A stretch of DNA of 34,141 nucleotides from Microbacteriaceae bacterium (GCA_018666065.1 JABJAO010000020.1:1-34141); one strand, 5' to 3'; numbered from the stretch's first letter, positions 13,597 through 25,400 are shown. Notes: generated by a model from the sequence alone, not told the origin. Numbers and translations: made by a program.

Positions 13597-14943
13597 ATGA
13601 CCGACACGCTTTCCCAAGCCCCATCGTCCGCCACCGGCGCCTCAGCCCGCATCATCACGGAGATTCCCGGCCCGCGCTCCAGAGAGCTGCACGAGCGCCG
13701 CGTCAAGGCCGTCTCGGCCGGCGTTTCCGCCACATTCCCGATCTACGCAGCCCACGCCCACGACGCGATTCTCGAAGATGTCGATGGCAACCGTTTCATT
13801 GACTTCACTGGCGGTATTGGTGTCATGACTATTGGTCACACCAACGAGGCAGTCGTCCAAGCGGTCTCCGACCAGGTGTCGAAGGTAACGCACACGCTGT
13901 TTGCTGTTGCCGGATATGAGCCCTACATCCAGGTCTGCGAGCTGCTTGCCCAACACACCCCGGGAAACTTCGCCAAGAAATCAGTGCTCGTGAATTCCGG
14001 TGCTGAAGCCGTAGAGAATGCGGTCAAGATCGCCCGTAAATTCACCGGTCGCACCGAAGTCGCCGTTTTGCATCACGGATACCACGGGCGCACCAACCTC
14101 ACCTCGGCGATGAATTACAACATGCACCCCTACGGGACGGGTTTCGGCCCACTCGCAGGTTCTGTTCACCACGCTCCCAACTCATCTCCGTTCCACAACG
14201 GGCTCTCCGGCGCACAAGCGGCAGAGCGCACCATTACGTACTTGGAGAAGCGCGTGGGGGCGAGCCAGATTGCGTGTTTGGTGGTGGAGCCCATTCAGGG
14301 CGAGGGCGGATTTATCGTCCCCGCAGAGGGTTACTTGCAGGCACTTGTCGAGTGGTGTCACGCAAACGGCATCGTCTACGTATCCGATGAGGTTCAGAGC
14401 GGGATGGCTCGCACTGGAACCTACTTCGCCAGCGAGCACTTCGGTATCGAACCCGACCTCATCACCAGTGCGAAGGGTATCGGAGGCGGCATGCCCATTG
14501 CCGCGGTCACCGGCCGCGCCGACATTATGGACGCTTCCCACCCGGGTGGTCTTGGCGGAACCTTCGGGGGAAACCCCGTCTCCTCGGCAGCGGTTGTGGC
14601 CGTGTTCTCCCAAGTGGAAAAGCACGGGTTACTCGCGGAGGCGCGCAGAGTCGAGAAGACACTGCGGCCAGCGCTGCTCGCGCTGCAGAAGAAGCACCCG
14701 GTTATCGCCGACGTCCGAGGAATCGGCGCCATGTTGGCGATCGAATTCGTGGACACCGTGAGCGGCAAACCCGCAGCAGACGTAGCCAAAGCTGTGCAGA
14801 CCTATGCCTTGGACCACGGTGTTTTGATTCTGACGGCCGGCACCTTCGGCAACATTCTGCGTTTCTTGCCTCCTGTTGTCATCACTGATGACCAGCTTCT
14901 CGAGGCAGTTGCCATCATGGATGACGCCCTCGCGGCCCTGTAG
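13597..14943 (+). CDS. gabT: 4-aminobutyrate aminotransferase
   Basis: A class III PLP-dependent aminotransferase of 448 residues, best matching GabT, which converts GABA and 2-oxoglutarate to succinate semialdehyde and glutamate. Visible features: SGAEAVENAVK (cofactor-phosphate region, about 134-144), HHGYHGRT (about 159-166), EPIQGEGG (231-238), the aspartate D264 in SDEVQSG, and the PLP-binding lysine K293 in TSAKGIGGG. It appears intact. The asparaginase gene starts three bases after its stop, followed by alanine dehydrogenase, so the cluster looks devoted to amino acid nitrogen use. GABA could come from putrescine imported by the pot system at 30-34 kb, but no putrescine-to-GABA enzymes are seen here. 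Confidence 0.93.
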   Translation: MTDTLSQAPSSATGASARIITEIPGPRSRELHERRVKAVSAGVSATFPIYAAHAHDAILEDVDGNRFIDFTGGIGVMTIGHTNEAVVQAVSDQVSKVTHTLFAVAGYEPYIQVCELLAQHTPGNFAKKSVLVNSGAEAVENAVKIARKFTGRTEVAVLHHGYHGRTNLTSAMNYNMHPYGTGFGPLAGSVHHAPNSSPFHNGLSGAQAAERTITYLEKRVGASQIACLVVEPIQGEGGFIVPAEGYLQALVEWCHANGIVYVSDEVQSGMARTGTYFASEHFGIEPDLITSAKGIGGGMPIAAVTGRADIMDASHPGGLGGTFGGNPVSSAAVVAVFSQVEKHGLLAEARRVEKTLRPALLALQKKHPVIADVRGIGAMLAIEFVDTVSGKPAADVAKAVQTYALDHGVLILTAGTFGNILRFLPPVVITDDQLLEAVAIMDDALAAL

Positions 14944-14946
14944 AAC

Positions 14947-15918
14947 GTGTCACACCACTGGCTCGACGCCGGCGACGCCGCTGTCGTAGCCGAGCTCATT
15001 CGTGATGAACAGACAGAATCGATTCACCACGGAGTAGTCGCGGTAGTGGACCGCGAGGGGACACTACTTCTGGAGCGCGGAAACGCAGAGGCAATCGTCT
15101 ATCCGCGCTCAACACTCAAACCCGTTCAAGCTATCGCGCTGTTGGAAACGGGTCTCGAGCTTTCCCCACTGGAGCTGACCTTAAGCACAGCGAGTCATTG
15201 CGGATCACGTCGGCACCGGGATGCTGTTGCGCACTTCCTCGAGGCCCATGGGTTTAGCGAGTCTGCACTCGGGTGCCCCGAGGATTGGCCTCTGGGGCCG
15301 GCCGAAAGAGCTGAGCTCGCCGCGGAGGGCGGCACCCCGAGCAGACTGGCGATGAATTGCTCTGGCAAACATGCGGGTTTTCTCGCTGCCTGCAGTCATT
15401 CCGGATGGCACACAGAGGACTACCTGAGCCTCGAGCACCCCCTGCAGCAGGCAATTGTGGACACCATCACTCGGTATGCCGATGAGCCACCTGCGTTGAG
15501 TTCTACTGATGGATGCGGAGCACCCCTCCACGCGCTGAGTCTCCGGGGCTTGGCTCGTGCTATTGCTCGAGTGAGCACAGCGGACACTGAGCACGAACAA
15601 CGGCTTCTCTCAGCGGTTCGCGACAACGCCTGGGCAATCGATGGTGAGGGTCGGGACAATACGGTGACAATCGAAACCTTGGGCGGCATCGCCAAGATCG
15701 GTGCGGAGGGGCTCGTCGTCATCGGAACGCCAGACGGGGTCGCTGTTGCCGTGAAAATTCTTGATGGCTCCATGCGAGCAACCTCCCTCGTGGCCCTCGG
15801 AGCACTCGAATCGGTAGATGCAATTTCCGCCCGTGACGCTGCGTCATTCTCGGCGCGGGTGGCGCACCCCGTGATGGGCGGAGACCACATCATCGGGGGC
15901 CTGAAAGTCCGGATATAG
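14947..15918 (+). CDS. Rhizobial-type (class 3) L-asparaginase
   Basis: Hydrolyses asparagine to aspartate and ammonia in the cytoplasm. The 323-residue protein belongs to the asparaginase II family related to Rhizobium etli AnsA and ReAV, and is unrelated to the E. coli enzymes. The active-site motifs are present: RSTLKPVQ (54-61, with S55 and K58), NCSGKHAG (137-144, with C138 and K141) and DGCGAP (188-193, with C190). These give the Ser-Lys tandems and the metal-binding cysteines of the family. The start is the GTG at 14947, three bases after the gabT stop, with no clear Shine-Dalgarno, so translation is probably coupled to gabT. Confidence 0.92.
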   Translation: MSHHWLDAGDAAVVAELIRDEQTESIHHGVVAVVDREGTLLLERGNAEAIVYPRSTLKPVQAIALLETGLELSPLELTLSTASHCGSRRHRDAVAHFLEAHGFSESALGCPEDWPLGPAERAELAAEGGTPSRLAMNCSGKHAGFLAACSHSGWHTEDYLSLEHPLQQAIVDTITRYADEPPALSSTDGCGAPLHALSLRGLARAIARVSTADTEHEQRLLSAVRDNAWAIDGEGRDNTVTIETLGGIAKIGAEGLVVIGTPDGVAVAVKILDGSMRATSLVALGALESVDAISARDAASFSARVAHPVMGGDHIIGGLKVRI

Positions 15919-16008
15919 TCTCAGAGGTGCAAAATTCTTCCGAATTTTGACCCGGCGCTGGATGACATTCTGAATCAACGCCACATTCCCACAATCGAGG
16001 TAAAAACG

Positions 16009-17124
16009 ATGAAGATTTCGGTTATTCGCGAGATCAAGAACAACGAATTCCGTGTTGCTATGACCCCGGCGGGAGTGCGCGACTTAGTCGCCGCAGGACA
16101 CACCGTCACGGTGGAAAAAGGCGCCGGAGAAGGTTCGGGAATCTCGGATGCTGACTATGCAGCAGAGGGCGCAACAATCGCCCCCGATGCGGCCTCAGCG
16201 TGGTCCACCGCCGAGATGGTGGTGAAAGTCAAAGAACCCATCCACAGCGAGTACTCCTATTTCCGGTCTGACCTAGTGCTCTTCACCTACCTTCACTTGG
16301 CCGCAGAACCCGAACTCACCACGGCCTTGCTCGAATCAGGAACAACGGCTATCGCCTACGAAACCGTTCAAGGACCGACGGGTGGACTCCCTCTCTTGGC
16401 TCCGATGAGTGAAGTCGCTGGCCGGCTTTCCTCCATCGTGGGCGCTGCCACCCTGGTCAAGCCTGCCGGTGGGATGGGATTGCTCGTCCCCGGTGTTCCC
16501 GGGACACGACCCGCCAACGTGGTGGTTTTGGGTGGCGGTGTCGCAGGAACAAGCGCCGTGTCTGTAGCCGTGGGTCTTGGTGCGGATGTCACAGTATTGG
16601 ACACCAACTTGCAACGCCTCAAAGAACTCGATGCTCTTTATGCGGGACGTATCAAAACTGCCGCGTCCAACTCGCTGGAGATCGAAAAGGCCTGTCTTGC
16701 TGCAGACCTCGTCATTGGGTCAGTCCTCATCCCTGGAGCCAAAGCGCCCAAGCTTGTGTCGCTCGATCTCGTATCCCGGATGAAACCAGGCAGCGTCCTG
16801 GTGGATATTGCTGTCGATCAGGGTGGCTGCTTTGAGGGCTCTAAGCCCACAACGCACGCTGACCCAACCTTCGAGGTTCACGGCAGCATCTACTACTGCG
16901 TGGCCAACATGCCCGGTGCTGTGCCCCAAACATCAACGGTCGCCCTCACCAACGCAACCATGCGATACGTGAACGCTCTCGCCAATAAGGGCTGGAAAGC
17001 CGCGTTGGCAGACGATGCCGGCCTGGCATTGGGCCTCAACACCGATGCGGGCGTGCTCACAAATGAAGCCGTAGGCATTGCCCACGGTATTGACGCTGTC
17101 AGCCCCGCCACCAGGCTTTCCTAG
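16009..17124 (+). CDS. ald: Alanine dehydrogenase
   Basis: Interconverts alanine and pyruvate plus ammonium with NAD. The 371 residues align without gaps at the known catalytic positions of the Mycobacterium enzyme: R15 and K75 (pyruvate binding), H96 (acid/base) and D270, plus the nucleotide-binding loop GGGVAG (175-180). It is intact. The ATG at 16009 has GAGGT eight bases upstream. The 90 bases after the asparaginase stop contain a TTGACC element (15947-15952) but no good -10, so both an own promoter and read-through are possible. With the asparaginase and GabT it can channel amino nitrogen into pyruvate and ammonium. The 3' end overlaps the convergent gene by 26 bases. Confidence 0.96.
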   Translation: MKISVIREIKNNEFRVAMTPAGVRDLVAAGHTVTVEKGAGEGSGISDADYAAEGATIAPDAASAWSTAEMVVKVKEPIHSEYSYFRSDLVLFTYLHLAAEPELTTALLESGTTAIAYETVQGPTGGLPLLAPMSEVAGRLSSIVGAATLVKPAGGMGLLVPGVPGTRPANVVVLGGGVAGTSAVSVAVGLGADVTVLDTNLQRLKELDALYAGRIKTAASNSLEIEKACLAADLVIGSVLIPGAKAPKLVSLDLVSRMKPGSVLVDIAVDQGGCFEGSKPTTHADPTFEVHGSIYYCVANMPGAVPQTSTVALTNATMRYVNALANKGWKAALADDAGLALGLNTDAGVLTNEAVGIAHGIDAVSPATRLS

Positions 17125-17857
17125 CCAAGAAAAACTGACCCCTCCTCCATAGGAGAACAGAGCCCTCGGGGACCGGAAGAGGGGGAGGATGTATCCGTCC
17201 GGCACTTGCCTGACGAATATCCATGGCGGAAATTTCGTCAAGGACAATGTCATGCGTGTCACACACATCTCTCCAGGTGAGCACCAACTGTTCAGGAGAG
17301 TAAACCTCGACGTTCGGGGCTCCGTGCCACTGCTCCGGCGTTCTGGTCACAATCGCTGTGGCTGGACCTGGTTGAATCCGAGGCACACGCGGGCGGGAGA
17401 AGCTGTCCCCGACTCGCGATAACTGAAGTGTCTCCCCTCGGAACTTTGCTCGACCGGGGACCGCATCGTCGAGTCCCCCGAGAGAGGTTCTCGTCTCGAC
17501 TTTGTCGACGTAAAGAATCACGTCGTGCTGCACGAGTCGCGAGAGCGCACGGTGGTGCTTGGACCCCGCGTCGCTCGCCATCAGCAGGGAATCCGGGGCA
17601 GTCTCGAGGAGATCGAGCAGGAATTGTGCGCCATCCAGACCGGCAGTTATGAGCGTGTTATGAATATCATCGAGCACCACCGTCGCCCCCGCCGTCCTCT
17701 GAGACATCCACCACAACCACAGTTCGAGAGGGTGGACTGGGGCCAGCTGGCATCGTTTTCGCTGTGAGGCAAAAACCAGCGGGGTGAGTGCAGCCACCCA
17801 GGGCAATGGCGCAGGGGGTGGTGCGCTGGAGGTGACCAGCGGTGGGGGAAGAGACAC
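17099..17857 (-). CDS. Uncharacterised protein, possible internally deleted FtsK/SpoIIIE-like ATPase
   Basis: A 252-residue protein that I cannot assign firmly. It starts with a proline-rich stretch and a short hydrophobic segment (SLPPPLVTS, then LPWVAALTPLVFA), as in large actinobacterial FtsK/SpoIIIE-domain membrane proteins. It then passes after about 25 residues into a Walker B-like strand ATVVLDD (58-64). The rest resembles the end of such an ATPase: DAVPGRAKFRGETLQLSRV (131-149), PATAIVTRTP, and a terminal PPPLPVPEGS. No Walker A motif is present. Read this way, the middle of a protein several times larger is missing. The start is the GTG at 17857. The FHA gene upstream on the same strand is a usual neighbour of such systems. 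The 3' end overlaps ald by 26 bases, which would be odd for a dead gene with no frame constraint. Confidence 0.55.
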   Translation of the reverse strand: MSLPPPLVTSSAPPPAPLPWVAALTPLVFASQRKRCQLAPVHPLELWLWWMSQRTAGATVVLDDIHNTLITAGLDGAQFLLDLLETAPDSLLMASDAGSKHHRALSRLVQHDVILYVDKVETRTSLGGLDDAVPGRAKFRGETLQLSRVGDSFSRPRVPRIQPGPATAIVTRTPEQWHGAPNVEVYSPEQLVLTWRDVCDTHDIVLDEISAMDIRQASAGRIHPPPLPVPEGSVLLWRRGQFFLARKAWWRG

Positions 17858-17946
17858 CGCCGCAGTAGAGCATGACGATCCCCCGTCTCCCGCTCAGGCC
17901 TGCAACCCCCTAGGAATCCTCCGCCATGTCGGAGTTGGGGACAGAA

Positions 17947-18663
17947 TCAGTGCAGCGTGAACGAGAGAGAACCCAGTGTCACCGTTGAGCCTCGCACGAG
18001 TGAGTAGGTGTCATGGGGGATGCACTGAAGCGGTCTTGCTCCTGACTCCTCGACGACCGTGCCGTTGACAGTTTTGAGGTCCTTGACCCAGAACACCCCA
18101 TTCTTCACGCCAAACTCGACGTGGTCGGGAGCAACTGTATCGGTGTCATCATCCAGGCATATCCGATGAATTTCAGGGGAATCACTGTCACTGACAGGTT
18201 TGACCCCGATAATTCCCGACATCTCCCCCACCGTTATCTGCGGGCCGTGCGCAAACTTCAACACAAACCGGGCAGGAGCGCGTTTGGCACGGGGCTTCTC
18301 GGTGGCCACTCGCTCGGCTTCCTCAATGTCAAAAAGCGACATCGCCTGCGTGGGATCATCTTCTCCCGAGTCCACCGGAACCTGAGTGTGAGCCTCGGGC
18401 TCAACCTCGATCTTCTTCCCCAGATTGAGACTCCGCCGCAGCCACCCCGTCGCCCTGGAGAGTGTGTCTGCCTCTTCCTCCGCTGGAGTTTCTTCCAACT
18501 CTGTCGCCACCTCGGGAACAGCGATGGGCTCCGCAGGAGCCGGTTTCGGTCGCACCATGGATTGACCACACCCCGAGCAGAAGAGACTCGAGGCAGGCAC
18601 AGTGTCACCACACCGCGAACACGGGCTCGGCGGCGTCACCGTTTGGGCATCAAAAAGACTCAT
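17947..18663 (-). CDS. Zinc-ribbon and FHA domain protein
   Basis: A 238-residue cytoplasmic protein. An N-terminal zinc ribbon has CxxC pairs at C15/C18 and C29/C32 (CSRCG ... CSGCG). An acidic, proline-rich linker follows (about 40-130), and a C-terminal FHA domain (about 132-238) ends in the core VKDLKTVNGTVV. FHA domains bind phosphothreonine. Here the usual GR pair is GVK (153-155) and the SxxH turn is APDH (178-181), so phosphopeptide binding may be weakened. The ATG at 18663 lies eight bases after a TAGCCT box, suggesting a leaderless message. The downstream FtsK-like remnant and the divergent secreted metallopeptidase suggest a cell-envelope or secretion setting. Confidence 0.85.
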   Translation of the reverse strand: MSLFDAQTVTPPSPCSRCGDTVPASSLFCSGCGQSMVRPKPAPAEPIAVPEVATELEETPAEEEADTLSRATGWLRRSLNLGKKIEVEPEAHTQVPVDSGEDDPTQAMSLFDIEEAERVATEKPRAKRAPARFVLKFAHGPQITVGEMSGIIGVKPVSDSDSPEIHRICLDDDTDTVAPDHVEFGVKNGVFWVKDLKTVNGTVVEESGARPLQCIPHDTYSLVRGSTVTLGSLSFTLH

Positions 18664-18671
18664 CGAACGTC

Positions 18672-18677
18672 AGGCTA
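18672..18677 (-). promoter_or_regulatory. Putative leaderless -10 box of the FHA gene
   Basis: TAGCCT on the minus strand, eight bases before the ATG at 18663, with no Shine-Dalgarno between. Same layout as at other start sites in this window. Confidence 0.35.
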
Positions 18678-18790
18678 CACAGCATCGAGCCGCGAGTGCC
18701 GGAGCACACACGAGAAGCGCCACGCGCCCAACACTTCAGCACTTTCTGGGTTAGAACCGGGACAATTGGGAAGCCAGAGAGTGGGAGTGA

Positions 18791-19840
18791 ATGAGCGCAG
18801 TGTCTCGAATTGTGCGCGCGGGTATCGCCGCGCTCGCTGTTGGTGCGCTCGCGCTCCAAGGAGGTGCCGCCTGGGGGGCGGTGTGGGTCGTCGAAAATCA
18901 GCAGAACCTGAAGGACAGGCTGGTCGCGTACCAGTTTGAGACACCTGCTGAGATTCAGTCCTACATTGAGCTCTCTGGACTTTCGGATGCCGGTTCGCTG
19001 TATTTGCGAACCTCTCTTCCTCGCGTTGTGCCGGCATATGAATTCGATCGCTACTGCACGAGAAACGAGCCCGGAATTGGCGTTCTCGGGTGCTACACGC
19101 TCCGCGATCGTCGCATCTATCTCTACGACGTCACCGATCCGCGACTCCAAGCCATCGAACCTGTAGTCGCTGCCCACGAGATGCTCCACGCAGTCTGGTT
19201 TCGCAAAACGACCCAGGAACAACAAGACCTTGCCGTTCTCCTAGAGGAGGCCTTCGCTGCCCTCGGACCCGATCACCAACTGGTTGAGAGAATAGCCAGC
19301 TATGAGGCTGACAACCCGGCCTCTCGAATCCCAGAGCTCTACTCGATTGTGGGTACCGAGATACGGGACATCCCGGCTGCTCTTGAAGAGCACTACACCC
19401 AGTACTTTGGGGATCGCTCACGCGTGGTGGACCTCGCCGACGAGGTCTATCGCGTCTTTGACACTCTCCAGGGTGAGCTGGAGGCCCTGAGTAATGAGCT
19501 TCAGTCGCGCAACGCCGAAATCGAAGGATTGCGCTTCACGTACGAGGAAGCATCCGCGGCGCTGTCTCGGGACATTCGAGCGTTCAACGAGAAAGCATCC
19601 ACTCCCGGCGGGTTCCCTTCGAAGTCTGAGTTCGAATCCGTGCGAAGTGCCCTCGTCGAGCGCCAGCAACGCGTGGAATCGATGCGCATCGCACTGCAGA
19701 CCAAGATTGCCGAATACAACACCTTGCTCGAGGAACTCACAGTTCTCAATGAGGAAGTCTCTGAGCTCAACCAAGGAATCAATGTCACGCTCGAAGCAAA
19801 AGACGAACTTGAAGCACCTGAGACTAACATCGAGGACTAA
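18791..19840 (+). CDS. Secreted putative zinc metallopeptidase with coiled-coil C-terminus
   Basis: A 349-residue protein with an N-terminal signal or anchor segment (residues about 8-30, RAGIAALAVGALALQGGAAW). A globular domain follows with two cysteines (C89, C101) that could form a disulfide. The zinc-peptidase motif HEMLH lies at 129-133 (HExxH). A conserved-looking stretch 60 residues on (SIVGTEIRDIP, 185-195, then LEEHYTQYFGDRSRVV, 198-213) may hold the third zinc ligand, probably E190 or E199/H201. Residues about 215-340 are charged heptad-like helices, predicted coiled coil, with an acidic end. Substrate unknown; action outside the membrane, perhaps on the envelope, is inferred. The ATG at 18791 has GGGAG close upstream. 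It is divergent from the FHA gene. Confidence 0.8.
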   Translation: MSAVSRIVRAGIAALAVGALALQGGAAWGAVWVVENQQNLKDRLVAYQFETPAEIQSYIELSGLSDAGSLYLRTSLPRVVPAYEFDRYCTRNEPGIGVLGCYTLRDRRIYLYDVTDPRLQAIEPVVAAHEMLHAVWFRKTTQEQQDLAVLLEEAFAALGPDHQLVERIASYEADNPASRIPELYSIVGTEIRDIPAALEEHYTQYFGDRSRVVDLADEVYRVFDTLQGELEALSNELQSRNAEIEGLRFTYEEASAALSRDIRAFNEKASTPGGFPSKSEFESVRSALVERQQRVESMRIALQTKIAEYNTLLEELTVLNEEVSELNQGINVTLEAKDELEAPETNIED

Positions 19841-19865
19841 TTCTCCACAGGTGTGTAGCCTCCTC

Positions 19866-19894
19866 TTACCCGAGCTAGACGATTTCGCTACGCT
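19866..19894 (+). promoter_or_regulatory. Putative promoter of ogt, leaderless
   Basis: TTACCC (19866-19871), 17 bases, TACGCT (19889-19894), then six bases to the ATG at 19901. The spacing is ideal for a sigma-70-type promoter with transcription starting at the ATG. It is the only case in the window where a tolerable -35 accompanies the leaderless -10. Confidence 0.5.
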
Positions 19895-19900
19895 CTAGCC

Positions 19901-20365
19901 ATGTCGTATTCCCAGAGTGTCGAGAGTCCGCTGGGCCCCATTGCCCTTCATTCCAATGGCACGGCGCTGACACATCTGGACATCGGAGGAAAAGTTGCTA
20001 CACCCCAACCAGACACCATCACGCAGACTGCCGCCGAGCAACTGGCCGAATACTTCGATGGCCAGCGCACACACTTTGATCTCCCTCTGGAACCGGAGGG
20101 TACGGCGTTCCAGGAATCTATCTGGAGCGCACTCCAGGCCATCCCCTACGGCGATTCGCTGAGCTACGGAGAGCTGGGGCTCAGAGCCGGACGACCCGGG
20201 GCTGCCAGAGCCGTGGGGGCCGCGGTAGGCGCCAACCCGCTACCCATCGTGATTCCCTGCCACAGGGTGTTGGCATCAGATCGAAAGATTACGGGTTATA
20301 GCGGTGGCGATGGAATCACCACAAAAAAGAAGTTACTTGCCCTCGAAGGCATCAGCTACCGCTAA
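19901..20365 (+). CDS. ogt: Methylated-DNA--protein-cysteine S-methyltransferase
   Basis: Repairs O6-methylguanine by a one-time transfer of the methyl group to its own cysteine. The protein has 154 residues. The active-site PCHRV has C120 as acceptor, with the arginine finger region ARAVGAAVGANP (102-113) and the downstream TGYSGG. It is the short Ogt/MGMT type without the Ada N-terminal domain. The start ATG at 19901 is supported by the promoter spacing just upstream. The 3' end overlaps the convergent yaaA gene by 14 bases. Confidence 0.95.
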   Translation: MSYSQSVESPLGPIALHSNGTALTHLDIGGKVATPQPDTITQTAAEQLAEYFDGQRTHFDLPLEPEGTAFQESIWSALQAIPYGDSLSYGELGLRAGRPGAARAVGAAVGANPLPIVIPCHRVLASDRKITGYSGGDGITTKKKLLALEGISYR

Positions 20366-21110
20366 TTACCAAGTCAATAGATCCCTCTGACACCGAGGCT
20401 CCATCAAATACATAGCCGTGGGATTCACCCCAGGAGACCACGTCGTCAATGCGGGAAAAGTGCGGTACTGACTGGGCCAACGCCCGCACGAGGTGGCCCT
20501 TGGTCGACTTATTCGCGTGCCCCAGAGCTTTGCGTGATCCCCGAGGCCCCGGCTGGACAACTGAGACAAAAACTCCCGCACCATCGGGTACCGGGCTGAG
20601 TTTGCGGTATCCCTCACTCCGAAGATCGAGAACAAAAGAGTCAACCGTGGACCAGAGAGCTTCCCTGAGTCCATCCCATTGAGCCACGAGTGAACCCCCA
20701 GAAAGCTTCGAATCCCAGGACAGCCGATAGGCGGGAATACGATCAGATGCTCTGAGGAGGCCAAACAGGGCAGAAAACACGGCCACATGGTCGTCCACCC
20801 ACGCCCTCTGCGACCCATCCAAGGTTGATAACCCCAAAGCGTCATACAAAACCCCGGTGTATCGCTGGAGCGCCGGCATCACCGGAGAGCTCGCGAGCTC
20901 CCGATTCCTCTGAACCTCGGGGGCGCCCTTGGGGCCCAGTTTCAGCGCCCTGAGCGCTGTGGCCTCGTCCTTCACCAGCTCGCTGATCTGGCCGAGCAAA
21001 GCTTCCCGAAGAGGATTTTGCACGAGGAAACTCAGCGCCCCCACCTCGAGATGGGTTCCTGACTCCCCGCCAGCAACCTTAGTTTCCGAGGGTGGCAGCA
21101 GGACCAGCAT
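20352..21110 (-). CDS. yaaA: YaaA/DUF328 (UPF0246) family peroxide stress protein
   Basis: A 252-residue protein of the YaaA family. In E. coli, YaaA lowers free iron and limits DNA damage during hydrogen peroxide stress. The N-terminal LLPPSETK (3-10) is the family hallmark. Further conserved pieces are RYTGVLYDAL (about 102-111) and the RAWVDDHVAVFSALFGLLRASD stretch near 123-145, given here only in part as VFSALFGLLRASD. The ATG at 21110 lies 20 bases after the atpC stop on the same strand, so it may be read from the atp operon. A TACGTC sequence six bases before the ATG is a poor -10 match. The 3' end overlaps ogt. Confidence 0.92.
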   Translation of the reverse strand: MLVLLPPSETKVAGGESGTHLEVGALSFLVQNPLREALLGQISELVKDEATALRALKLGPKGAPEVQRNRELASSPVMPALQRYTGVLYDALGLSTLDGSQRAWVDDHVAVFSALFGLLRASDRIPAYRLSWDSKLSGGSLVAQWDGLREALWSTVDSFVLDLRSEGYRKLSPVPDGAGVFVSVVQPGPRGSRKALGHANKSTKGHLVRALAQSVPHFSRIDDVVSWGESHGYVFDGASVSEGSIDLVISGS

Positions 21111-21130
21111 TGCTAGGACGTAATCTCTGC

Positions 21131-21375
21131 CTAACCGGCCACTATTGTCACCTGGTTGTTGTCAACAGAGAGGAATCCGTCTTCAGCCTGCGCCGTGATC
21201 TTCTGACATCCGCGGTCGTGATCCTGACCTCGCCTGCTGCGAGCACGCCAAGGGTGGGTTCGTGACCGGCCAAAATACCGATTTCCCCCTCCGTGGTGCG
21301 CGCGACAACCATCGTTGCCTCCCCTGACCACAATTCAGCGGTCGCAGAGACGACAGTGACGGTGAGACCTGACAC
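21131..21375 (-). pseudogene. atpC: ATP synthase epsilon subunit AtpC, one-base frameshift
   Basis: The epsilon subunit is part of the central stalk of F1 and regulates ATP hydrolysis. From the GTG at 21375 (two bases after the atpD stop) the frame reads a normal short actinobacterial epsilon: SGLTVTVVSATAELWSG, then EGEIGILAGHEPTLGVLAAG and EVRITTAD. After this it goes out of frame and stops at 21148. The expected ending, KITAQAEDGFLSVDNNQVTI and VAG, is intact in another frame and stops at 21131. The shift is at about 21205-21210, where one G seems missing (GATGTCAG where GATGGTCAG would keep frame). The total length of 245 bases is one short of 82 codons. The expected product has about 81 residues. 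It is either a real mutation or a sequencing error. Confidence 0.9.
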
Positions 21376-21377
21376 GC

Positions 21378-23734
<2,357 letters not shown>

Positions 23735-23762
23735 GGTTTCTTAGTCCTTTACGTGTTCTCGC

Positions 23763-25400
<1,638 letters not shown>

